The position numbers and the translations under genes are program-made. DNA of 64,000 bases. Origin: Capilliphycus salinus (GTDB lineage Bacteria > Cyanobacteriota > Cyanobacteriia > Cyanobacteriales > Microcoleaceae). Positions 47,787-55,711 of this stretch are shown here, one piece after another; positions within the stretch are counted from its first letter, which is position 1; each line of letters begins with the position of its first letter. The DNA lies in the NCBI RefSeq assembly GCF_047276495.1, contig NZ_CP178543.1, forward strand, positions 2,108,001 through 2,172,000. The letters are read 5' to 3'. The notes under the pieces are model-generated. The model was not told the DNA's origin and did no database searches. It worked only from the letters and a program-made list of their open reading frames with translations.

Positions 47787-48059
47787 CTAAGCTTCAACGA
47801 GAAAATGCGCTTTGAGCTTTTCTTCTTGCTCTTTAGACAAGTTGGATTTGATCAATTCCATTTGCTCTCCTTTCATCGCCTCAAGAACTTTATCAACCGT
47901 CACCTGTTCGCTCATTAAAAATAGCGCGGACGTTCCTTCTGTAACTTGAGAGCGCACATCTTTAATAAAATCGTCATCGATGCCGTAATCTTTAAAATGA
48001 CCGCTCAAAGCCCCCGACAGTGCGCCCACAGCCATCCCGAAAATAGGTACAAAAAAGAT
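47787..48059 (-). pseudogene. DUF1269 protein, 3' fragment cut by IS
   Basis: The frame reads VPIFGMAVGALSGALSGHF, KDYGIDDDFIKDVRSQV and LSKEQEEKLKAHF, the C-terminal half of DUF1269 membrane proteins. It is open without a start up to base 48059, where the ISL3-type element begins. The N-terminal half is not on the other side of the IS. Confidence 0.75.
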
Positions 48060-48088
48060 GGTTCTTCAGTACCTAGTATGCTAAAAAT

Positions 48089-49389
48089 TTAGTTAAAATT
48101 CCAATTCAGTAAACATCTTGATTGAAAGTTTTTAAAATTTCTGAATCCATAAGCCGAACGTTTAATCAGTTTCAGCTTGTTATTAATTCCCTCAACTACA
48201 CCACTGGTTGTTCTATGATCAAAGTAAGCAATAATTTCATCTAGCCATCGAATAATTGTCTTTTGACTGTTTGGGAAATATTTTTGAGCTTCATCTAAGC
48301 ACCTCCCTAATTGCCATAATCCCACTAACCAATCATTTGTTTCCTCAAAGATTTGACGAATTTTTTCTTTGAATTCGTGCATCCTTTTCAGGAGGGGAGA
48401 AACCTCTTTCACTTCGGCTAGTTTCTGGCTTTGTTGTTCATTCAAATCTTTTTCATTCTTCAAAAGGGCATATTTACTCTTCTTCAATCCTGCTAAAACT
48501 TTTTCGGAATTTACTTTTTCCAATTCCGACTTAGCCGTTTTTAGCAAATTTTCTGCCTTCAGCCTTTCTTGTTTCCTTTGCTTATCTAACTCCTGATTGA
48601 TTTGTACCATTACATGAAATCTATCCGCTACAACTTGAGCATTTGGCATGAGTTTTAAGACTAAGCTTTTGTATCCTTTCCACAGAGCTATGCTAACTTC
48701 CTCTATCTTTTCTAACACTTCTTTCCCCCATCCCATCAATACTTTTTTGATTTCATCAGTTGTTCTTCCTGCGAGTAGGGCTATTAATTTTGACTTCTCT
48801 AAATCTATGAAAACTGCACAATAATTCCCTTTTCCTTTAATCAATGCTATTTCATCAATTCCTAGCTTTTTTAAATCTGCGGGTTTTAACTCGGCTAATT
48901 CTGATGATGCGTCTTTTAACTCGGGAATCGAGTCATCCGCGATTCCCCGCCGATTCTGCGGCGGTGAACGGATGACATTCTTTCTATTTCTTCTGTTGTG
49001 ACTAACCCTTTTTGGGCAACACTGTTTATGTCCTTTTCTAAAACTTCTTGTAGGATTCTATCCGCCAATCTTTTTGTATAAGTCCTTCTTTTTCCCACGA
49101 ACTCTAAATCCTCACTAAACGGCTTTTTACATTTCTTACATTTGAACTGCCTTCTATTTATTTCCAAAAATACTGGCGATTCTCCCCAAGGTATATCTTT
49201 AATTATATATCTATGGTTTTGATGCAATTTATGACTTTTTTCCCCACAACGAGGGCAAATACTTTCCTGATGGATTGGCTCTATCTCTAAAATTATTCCA
49301 ATCCCTTTATGCTGATAACGTGACACTACTTTTACTCCTTCTAGCTCCAGAATTTCTGTGAGCATTTTAATTTCCTTTTTTGAAGCCAT
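48089..49389 (-). pseudogene. ISL3-family transposase, frameshifted by a hairpin insert
   Basis: The N-terminal frame (49389 to 48916) has the zinc-finger ESICPRCGEKSHKLHQN and helix-turn-helix region to EEIERM. The C-terminal frame (to 48089) has the catalytic region with VFIDLEKSKLIALLAGR, NAQVVADRFHVM and TTSGVVEGINNKLKLIKR. Between them a 56-bp palindromic insert (48920-48975) shifts the frame. Without it the protein would read EEIERM-LKDASSELAELKP and be about 417 residues. Confidence 0.8.
48920..48975. repeat. 56-bp palindromic insert inside the transposase gene
   Basis: On the minus strand the insert contains CCGCCG-CAGAAT-CGGCGG, GGGAATCG-CGGATGACT-CGATTCCC and an outer GTCATCCG..CGGATGAC pair. 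It is GC-rich, unlike the AT-rich IS around it. The boundaries are set by reading the expected transposase on both sides and could shift by a few bases. Confidence 0.6.
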
Positions 49390-49543
49390 TATTACTGATT
49401 TACTCTTTTTCTGATTTCAGTTAACAGCACATATCGCTTAATTGTCAACCGGAACAAGCTCTTCAGCTATCACTACTGAATACATTTTTCGTCTTTATTG
49501 ATTTTATTAACTATCATTTTAGCATACTAGATACTGAAGAACC

Positions 49544-49860
49544 AAATTTTTTCATCAAATTGGGACTAAATTTAAGAGTTTTGGACACAGAAATGAGATT
49601 AAAAAGAGAAAAGTACCAACTCCAAAAGCTTATACGGAACTTTTCAAGTAAGCATGGCACTTCGTAGCAGCTTCTCTATCAATACCCCAATGCCCGGAGA
49701 AAACCCCGTTTAGTATTTAATCAAACGGATATTGTCTAGTTTAAACTCAAAAGGTGAAACATATGCGTTCGATTTTCAGGATGGTCAAAATTGGACACTT
49801 CGGGAAAAGGTGACGCTCTAAAAGTGACTGCAATGACTGTTAAATATAGATTACAACCTA
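49544..49860. other. Intergenic between IS copy 1 and the repeat array
   Basis: About 317 bp with no ORF or recognised motif. Confidence 0.35.
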
Positions 49861-50020
49861 TTTGCAGTTAATGTGAGCATTAAATCTTGTTTGTGAGCAA
49901 TTTGCAATAATGTGAGCCGATTTGCAGAATAATCTGAGCATAAAGCTATTTATATTTGCAGCTAATGTGAGCAGGAAATTGTCCTGTTTGCGAGCATGGG
50001 CGTTCTTGTTTGCAAGCAAC
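49861..50020 (+). repeat. Array of TTTGCA-nn-TAATGTGAGCA direct repeats
   Basis: Four clear copies of TTTGCAxxTAATGTGAGC lie at 49861, 49901, 49921 and 49955, with half-copies TTTGTGAGCA (49889), TTTGCGAGCA (49987) and TTTGCAAGCA (50009). Spacing is 20-40 bp. There is no ORF. The layout of several short direct repeats over ~150 bp resembles transposase-binding arrays at one end of Tn7/Mu-like elements. That is an inference; no partner end or transposase was found. Confidence 0.6.
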
Positions 50021-50042
50021 TACAGATACCTGGCACTTCTAT

Positions 50043-50076
50043 GAAGTCAGAAGTCAGAAGTCAGAAGTCAGAAGTT
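50043..50076. repeat. GAAGTCA heptamer repeat
   Basis: Four perfect GAAGTCA units and part of a fifth. Short tandem heptamers (STRR) of this kind are common in filamentous cyanobacteria. Confidence 0.85.
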
Positions 50077-50348
50077 CGATTTGGGCTGAGTTGATTTCTG
50101 TTTTTCGGGTCATAGCAGTTAGCAACCACAAACTTCTCAGCTACGGCTTCCACCTCCAAGTCTACGACCTCCCAACTGTCCCAAGGAAGCTTCATCTGTC
50201 CCGGTGAGGGTTTTTTCCCTTTCCCCCTAATCACTTTCGGGAGGAACCTATTTCCCCAGTGATAGCGTTTTTCGGGCTTCGGTTTAGGCTTGTAGCGCTT
50301 GCAAAATCCCCGATACTTCCGGGCGCATTCATCCAAAGAACTTCCCAT
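50061..50348 (-). CDS. Small basic protein, possibly a transposase remnant
   Basis: 95 residues from ATG 50348. SLDECARKYRGFCKRYKPKP and RYHWGNRFLP are distinctive. They faintly recall the C-termini of REP-associated tyrosine transposases, and the frame stays open for several codons upstream of the ATG, so this may be the 3' piece of a longer gene. Its last codons run into the heptamer repeat. Low certainty. Confidence 0.35.
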   Translation of the reverse strand: MGSSLDECARKYRGFCKRYKPKPKPEKRYHWGNRFLPKVIRGKGKKPSPGQMKLPWDSWEVVDLEVEAVAEKFVVANCYDPKNRNQLSPNRTSDF

Positions 50349-50541
50349 CAAAACTCTGTATTTTGCCCCCCTCCGCCCCCCAAATTTGGGGAGAACTCAA
50401 ATCTTTAAGTCCCCCAGAAATACCCCCAGAATTGGCAGGGCTGTTTCAAAGTCGGTAAACATTTTGCTATTAACCTCTCCCCCAACCCCTCTCGACCCCC
50501 ACCAACCTCCCCGATCCCCCCTTAATCCCCCCTTAAAAAGG

Positions 50542-51872
50542 GCAGGGCCGTTTCATTCTAACAAAATCCAAAGCCTAGACCACCTGTTATTAAGCCATCT
50601 TTGACCCTCTGTAATTGACACAAAGCCTAAAAGTCTAAAAAGATTAATTGCAATAGTTTGAAGAATCGATAAATTCGTTCGTGCTTGAAAGTGAGCTATA
50701 GAAGAATCATCTTCTTTGAAGATCACATCCTTGACCCAATGCAAGCGATTTTCAATTTGCCAATGACCTTTTATTTTTTCAGAAAAATAATCGGCTTTTT
50801 CCCAAACGCTACTGATGTAGTAAGCGACTTGATGATAGTCCTTTTTACCTCTTTTACCCCATCTTTCAACTCGGATTAAGCTTTTAATTTCATACCAACT
50901 AGATTTCAGGGAATCTATACTCTTGAAGACAGCTACTTGGCGTTGAATTTGGCGACCATGACTTTTATCTTGCTCTATCTTGATACTCAAAGGCTCTTGA
51001 TTGTGGGCGACAGACTCTAGAGCTTGATACAATTTTTTTTGATTCTTTTTGACGGTGATTAAGTAGTGATTTTTTGATTCAATAATTTTTTTAACGGTTT
51101 GCTTTTGGCAGTGCAAAGCATCCAGAGTAAATACTTGATTCTTCAGGGGAAAATCTTCGATGATTTCTTGGACTTGCTTAATTTCTGAACAGCGTTTGTT
51201 CTCAAAGCAATTTAATCCCAATACAACTTGATATTCTTGACTGTACAAGGAAACAAATGAAACAAAGTTTTGATGAGAGTTGCCAAAATTGTCTACAGTG
51301 CTGCCTAAGCTTTTGCCATCAATACAGACCCAATCCCTCAAATCATCAGATTCACATAGACTACTAGACCATTGATTAAAAATGTCCTGAAGATTTGACC
51401 AGTCTACTCCCATCAGAACTCGTCTTATGGTTGATGAAGATGGAACTTTTGGGGATGAAATCTTAAATTTTTTAACAATTAGCTGTTGATTGGCTTTGGC
51501 AAAATCTCCCATCGCTCTATACCCTAAGTATCCCTGCATCGCTGCCAAAATTACTATCAATAGCACCAACCATAATGGATGCCTTCTGCCCTGGCGGCGG
51601 CGAAAGTCCTTGACTTTTTTAAGTTCTTTAATTAGACTATCCATAGATAAAATTTAAGAAAAAACTGGCGATTGCTATCATTTTACATCCGGCGCGATCG
51701 CCAGTTTTATTGTTCAATTCCCGCCTTTAAGAATCAGAGTGGAACAAGCCGTTTGAGTCAGGCGATCGCTATGTTTTTCTAAGATTTTAGGTGTTCTGAA
51801 GAAAAAAGGGGTGAAACTGCTTCCAATTTTAGCTCCTCGCGATCGCAAAATTTTAGAATGAAACAGCCCTGC
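50542..51872 (-). mobile_element. ISAs1-family insertion sequence with 10-bp target duplication
   Basis: 1331 bp. Inverted ends begin GCAGGGC, then C or T, then GTTTCATTCTAA. The 10-bp direct repeats CTTAAAAAGG at 50532-50541 and 51873-51882 are the target duplication. It inserted into a pyrimidine-rich intergenic repeat. The intact ends, duplication and transposase suggest a recent, possibly active copy. Confidence 0.92.
50553..51644 (-). CDS. ISAs1-family transposase
   Basis: The protein has 363 residues and is complete. HPLWLVLLIVILAAMQGYLGY, CIDGKSLGST (first acidic residue), FTLDALHCQKQTVKKI (second) and GHWQIENRLHWVKDVIFKEDDS (third) are the ISAs1/DDE landmarks. It ends 11 bp inside the left IS boundary. 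Confidence 0.92.
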   Translation of the reverse strand: MDSLIKELKKVKDFRRRQGRRHPLWLVLLIVILAAMQGYLGYRAMGDFAKANQQLIVKKFKISSPKVPSSSTIRRVLMGVDWSNLQDIFNQWSSSLCESDDLRDWVCIDGKSLGSTVDNFGNSHQNFVSFVSLYSQEYQVVLGLNCFENKRCSEIKQVQEIIEDFPLKNQVFTLDALHCQKQTVKKIIESKNHYLITVKKNQKKLYQALESVAHNQEPLSIKIEQDKSHGRQIQRQVAVFKSIDSLKSSWYEIKSLIRVERWGKRGKKDYHQVAYYISSVWEKADYFSEKIKGHWQIENRLHWVKDVIFKEDDSSIAHFQARTNLSILQTIAINLFRLLGFVSITEGQRWLNNRWSRLWILLE

Positions 51873-51905
51873 CTTAAAAAGGGGGGTTGGAGGAGGCCAA
51901 TCGTT

Positions 51906-52117
51906 CCCTCTCGACTAATTAATAGTCCCATTGGGGACACCTTTTCCCTCTCCAACTAATAAATAGTCCCTTTGGGACACAATTTTCCCCCTCTCCAACT
52001 AATAAATAGTCCCTTTGGGACACGATTTTCCCCCTCTCCAACTAATAAATAGTCCCTTTGGGACACGATTTTCCCCCTCTCCAACTAATAAATAGTCCCT
52101 TTGGGACACAATTTCCC
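51906..52117. repeat. Five 40-43-bp tandem units with a GTCCC-TTT-GGGAC hairpin
   Basis: Units start CCCTCTC at 51906, 51946, 51989, 52032 and 52075. The last four contain AGTCCCTTTGGGACAC; the first is diverged (CCCATTGGGGAC). The parts between the hairpins are the same in each unit, so this is a tandem repeat and not a CRISPR array. Confidence 0.85.
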
Positions 52118-52150
52118 TCTCCTCGTAGGAGAGGGTTAGGGAGAGGTAGG

Positions 52151-52436
52151 AGAGGGCGCTGCGGTGAGGTGGAGAGGGCGCTGCGGTGAGGTGGAGAGGG
52201 CGCTGCGGTGAGGTGGAGAGGGCGCTGCGGTGAGGTGGAGAGGGCGCTGCGGTGAGGTGGAGAGGGCGCTGCGGTGAGGTGGAGAGGGCGCTGCGGTGAG
52301 GTGGAGAGGGCGCTGCGGTGAGGTGGAGAGGGCGCTGCGGTGAGGTGGAGAGGGCGCTGCGGTGAGGTGGAGAGGGCGCTGCGGTGAGGTGGAGAGGGCG
52401 CTGCGGTGAGGTGGAGAGGGCGCTGCGGTGAGGTGG
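52151..52436. repeat. Thirteen perfect tandem copies of a 22-bp unit
   Basis: The unit begins AGAGGGCGCTGCGG and ends TGAGGTGG; 286 bp equals 13 x 22 exactly with no visible mismatch. One further copy follows at ~52457-52478 after a short break. It is non-coding: every frame meets stops or has no start. The perfection implies recent expansion or a strong copy-correction process; assembly length is uncertain. Confidence 0.9.
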
Positions 52437-52702
52437 AGAGGGTTAGGGAGAGGTAGGAGAGGGCGCTGCGGTGAGGTGGAGAAGGTTAGGGAGAGGTGGA
52501 GAGGGGAGTATTTTTTTGATTATAAAATGTCTAAAACTATTAATTTCTCCTCCTTCCAAATAAAAAACTTTCTTCCTTAAGAATAGGATGAAACTGCCCA
52601 ACTAAAATTAGGCAGTCTATAGTACGTGACCTCATCGCCGAGAGTCTTTGATTGTAGAAGATTTAGAACTTTTGTACGAGTGTCTTCTGTTCATTTCTTA
52701 AT
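52437..52702. other. Intergenic with a decayed IS end
   Basis: GGATGAAACTGCCC near 52586-52599 resembles the ISAs1 terminal repeat read outward (GAATGAAACAGCCC). A similar GGCAGGGCTGTTTCA lies at 50434-50448 on the other side of the intact IS. These look like older, nested copies. No ORF. Confidence 0.45.
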
Positions 52703-53722
52703 TTAGCCCAAGAAACCTAGCAAAATTGAGTTCCATGTATCAGGATTTCTGATTTTTCTGACATCCATGTTTGCCACCTGAATCCTCAAATTCTTATAAA
52801 TAGTCTTGAATTTGCTATCAAGAGCCTCACTTTTAGAAATCTCTAGCCCCTGAGAAAGACTATTTTGAACTGCTATTAAGATAGCAGCATAATATGGAAC
52901 TGTGAAGATGATACTGGCTACATCAAATATTCCATTGGGCGGAAGAAAGGACACAAATGATTCGTACACTACAATACTTAAACCGCCAATTCCCTCAGTT
53001 ATAAATATCCCCATAATGTTTTTAATCTCGTTTTTTTCGGCAAAAGAACCTGTATAGATATACTTGAGCGAAGCAATTGCTCCTGCAATTGTTGCACTTA
53101 CGAAAGCAATAGTTCCGGGAACAAATTGTACTCCAGTACACGTAACGCAGGCAGCAGAAATAATTGCTAGAGCTTGCTTTTTTTTATTCTTCAGTTCTCT
53201 GGCTAAAAAAACAGCTTTTCCTGTTTTAAAAATTTCTGCAATTACATCATTGTTATCAATGAAACACAGTTATAAAAGCAAAGAAGGAATGGTGACTTGG
53301 CGACAAAAAGCTAATTTACCAACATGAGTTAATGTATCCGGCTTGACACCTCGATTTGTCAATTCGGGGACTTGTTGAAGCAAAGAATTAAGAATGAGTT
53401 CTGCATTCCCTTTGCGTTCATCGTTACCGTCAAGATAAAAACATTCCGTTCCCCGCACAGAACCATCGAAAGCGTTTCCATGAATTTCTAATGCAATATC
53501 GCCGGAAGTCGCACGAGAATTAATCCAGTTAATTGTCGGACTTAAATCAAGGTCATCGGGAACCGTCACAAAGTCTTGACCATCCTTTAAACCCATTGAT
53601 TTTAGTTCTTGAACAATCAAATCCCGAGTTTGCATCATTTCTTGTGCTTCTGTTGTCTTAGCAAAAGATGAAGCGCCCGGTTCGTTCAAGTAATGACCTG
53701 CTGAAATAAATATTGTTCCCAT
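52703..53722 (-). pseudogene. N-acetylmuramoyl-L-alanine amidase with membrane tail; stop at the catalytic Glu codon
   Basis: ATG 53722 opens an Amidase_3 domain: IFISAGHYLNEPG (zinc His), TEAQEMM (zinc Glu), IALEIHGNAFDG (zinc His), VTIPSLLL, then TAA at codon 151. In the same frame the sequence continues with LCFIDNNDVIAEIF, so the expected IPSLLLE-CFIDN has E replaced by a stop. The frame stays open for another 188 codons with three or four membrane helices, ending at 52703. The intact product would be about 339 residues, a cell-wall amidase with a holin-like membrane tail. It follows C39-peptidase and small membrane-protein genes. Confidence 0.75.
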
Positions 53723-53832
53723 TTCAAATCTCCTTCAGTTTAATTCAATGAACCTGTATTAACTTCAATCAAAACCATGCGGTAGCCGATTCATTTTTTC
53801 TTTAATAAATCGGCGGAAAAATGTAGAGTTGC

Positions 53833-54078
53833 TTACAGAATTTTCTGCTCCGAACTGATAGGTTTTGAATCCTCATCGGAAACAGTAGATTCACTTTTGC
53901 TAGACTGTGCCAAACCCGCAGCACCCGCGATCGCTGTTCCAGCCAACCCCATTCCAGACGACCATTTAGCATCATTATTACTATCTGTCAGCAAGACCGT
54001 TACTCCAATAATTCCACCAATTGATGCAATAAATATAGGGGTTACAGATTCAATAAATTGAGGAGTGGGCAGCTTCAT
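53833..54078 (-). CDS. Small holin-like membrane protein
   Basis: 81 residues. Two hydrophobic stretches (VTPIFIASIGGIIGVTVLL and GMGLAGTAIAGAAGLA) are followed by a charged tail. The size, topology and place between a C39 peptidase and an amidase suggest a holin or partner of a lysis cassette. No family is recognised. Confidence 0.6.
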   Translation of the reverse strand: MKLPTPQFIESVTPIFIASIGGIIGVTVLLTDSNNDAKWSSGMGLAGTAIAGAAGLAQSSKSESTVSDEDSKPISSEQKIL

Positions 54079-54191
54079 ATTTGGTAATCCTTTCTTGACC
54101 GAATGTTGCCAGAAAAATTCGAGCGTTAAATCATTTAACCTTCAAATTTTGAGAGGATTTCACTACTGGATTAGGAAATCCTCTCCCCGTT

Positions 54192-54773
54192 TTAGTTAGT
54201 CGAAGACTTTGCTAAAATACACCATCCATCGGTGTTATTTAGGACAGTCCAACGGGCGTTCATCAAATTGTAAGAATACTTCAGCATTTTTCCATTTTCG
54301 GAAATGTAAGTACCACTAGCATGATCGATTTCTCCCCAAGGATCGTTAACCAGCCAATTGCCACCGCCAGGAGCGTTTTCGTCGTCTTCATAACCAATAA
54401 CTATGATCCAATGACCACTACCCGATGGGCTAGAAGAGGGGCCTTTATGAAGAATTCCACAGGGAACGGGAATGCCTTGGTTGAGGTACTCTTTGAGAGT
54501 ATTATTATTTGCGTTTTGAACAAAATTCGCAGCAACTCCAAAGTGTCGCAGAGTGTCAATTTGAACTGAGGAATCAGGAGTATCTCCCCGTCGGAAAACT
54601 TCACGAATATAATCATCATCGCTCTTGATAACTCCCGGTCGGAGAAAGTCTAACAGCATGGCACAAGCAGAAGAAAAACAAGTACGATGAGAATCACGAT
54701 AGTTGTCAAGTTGAGAAAAATAAGTCACATTTAATTTTACTTGGGTAGATGGTCTGGCTGGAGTAGATGTCAT
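54192..54773 (-). CDS. C39-like cysteine peptidase
   Basis: The protein has 193 residues. The papain-like triad can be placed as Cys (HRTCFSSACAMLLDF), His (GSGHWIIVIGYED) and Asp/Asn (WLVNDPWGEIDH). There is no signal peptide. Similar C39-type domains occur in phage-like wall-active proteins and in bacterial secreted peptidases. It heads a three-gene minus-strand set with the small membrane protein and the amidase. Confidence 0.78.
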   Translation of the reverse strand: MTSTPARPSTQVKLNVTYFSQLDNYRDSHRTCFSSACAMLLDFLRPGVIKSDDDYIREVFRRGDTPDSSVQIDTLRHFGVAANFVQNANNNTLKEYLNQGIPVPCGILHKGPSSSPSGSGHWIIVIGYEDDENAPGGGNWLVNDPWGEIDHASGTYISENGKMLKYSYNLMNARWTVLNNTDGWCILAKSSTN

Positions 54774-54856
54774 GTTGAGAAACCTCAGATTATTGACGGT
54801 AAATTTCGGTTAAGCAACAAAACCAATTTGATTCAAATTGGTTATCTCGCTGTGGC

Positions 54857-55191
54857 TTTTAGATAAATTCAAACCCAATCGAGTTATGCACTTGTGAAAA
54901 GAATTGAGTGGGTTGATCTTGCCGTTGCTTTTAGATAAATTTAAATCCAATCGAGTTATGCACTTGTGAAAAGAATTGAGTGGGTTGATCTTGCCGTTGC
55001 TTTTAGATAAATTTAAACTCAATCAACTTATACACTTGTGAAAAGAATTGAGTGGGTTGATCTTGCCGTTGCTTTTAGATAAATTTAAACTCAATCAACT
55101 TATACACTTGTGAAAAGAATTGAGTGGGTTGATCTTGCCGTTGCTTTTAGATAAATTTAAACTCAATCAACTTATACACTTGTGAAAAGGA
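54857..55191. repeat. Five 72-bp tandem repeats (iteron-like)
   Basis: Units start TTTTAGATAAATT at 54857, 54929, 55001, 55073 and 55145 (exact 72-bp period); the fifth is cut after CACTTGTGAAAAG. ACTCAAT and ATTGAGT within each unit can pair. Copies fall in two sequence types: CGAGTTATGCAC and CAACTTATACAC. Because 72 is a multiple of three a short ORF appears by chance in two units, but stops close it in the others. A diverged sixth unit lies at 55299-55340. Confidence 0.85.
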
Positions 55192-55711
55192 GAACAAATT
55201 TTTTTTGGGTAGACCGGGTTTATAGGATGAAAAAATAACTTTAAATTTAATCAATTTTTAATCTACTATTTGAGTAGATTTATCTCGTTTCTATTGTTTA
55301 GATAAATTCAAACCCAATCGACTGATACACTTGTAAAGTAGTAAACCCCTCATCCCATCAACACCATCATGCTTTTGCCCATAATCCGGCTTCCCCAGGA
55401 TACGACACCGGAGCCATTCAAGGCGACTGAGGCCATAAAAAAGATCTCAGGAGAGGTCAAAAAAAATTTTTGACGGATTTAAGATAGCTGAAACCCTTTC
55501 TGTATAACCGTTACAAGCAATAAAGCCCTGTTCGCGAATCGCTGCAATACCCCATTTTAGAGCCAGTGCGGGTCGCTCATCTGTATATGTTCCAAAATCC
55601 CAAATCTATGTATGTATGTAGTTCTCCAAGCTATTTATAAAAGTCATATGGGGTGAAGTGGCTTTACTGAAAGTATTCTGTTTTGTGAGAACCGAAATAA
55701 TGCGAGGAACT
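55192..55711. other. Non-coding region before the sigma-like gene
   Basis: It contains a perfect ATCTACT-ATTTG-AGTAGAT hairpin (55261-55279), a diverged 72-bp unit (55299-55340), a TATG microsatellite (55613-55620), and at ~55490-55600 a minus-strand stretch (ALKWGIAAIREQGFIACNGY) that looks like a decayed coding fragment of unknown origin. Confidence 0.4.

Larger units (their letters stand above)
48060..49543 (-). mobile_element. ISL3-family insertion sequence, copy 1
   Basis: 1484 bp. The terminal inverted repeats start GGTTCTTCAGTA and continue to CTAGTATGCTAA on both ends, with one mismatch in 25 bases. The transposase is on the minus strand. No 8-bp target duplication is visible: the flanks read AAAAAGAT and AAATTTTT. 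The copy at 59500 is inverted relative to this one. Confidence 0.85.

Noticed and set aside
51906..52117. CRISPR-like array
   Set aside because: The would-be spacers are identical between units, so it is a plain tandem repeat; no cas gene is near.
52703..53014. Independent 103-residue membrane protein
   Set aside because: The frame is continuous upstream to the amidase stop codon, so this is the 3' part of the interrupted amidase gene.
54810..55022. 70-residue ORF with 24-residue repeats
   Set aside because: It results from the 72-bp repeat being a multiple of three; stops appear in the other units and there is no ribosome-binding site.
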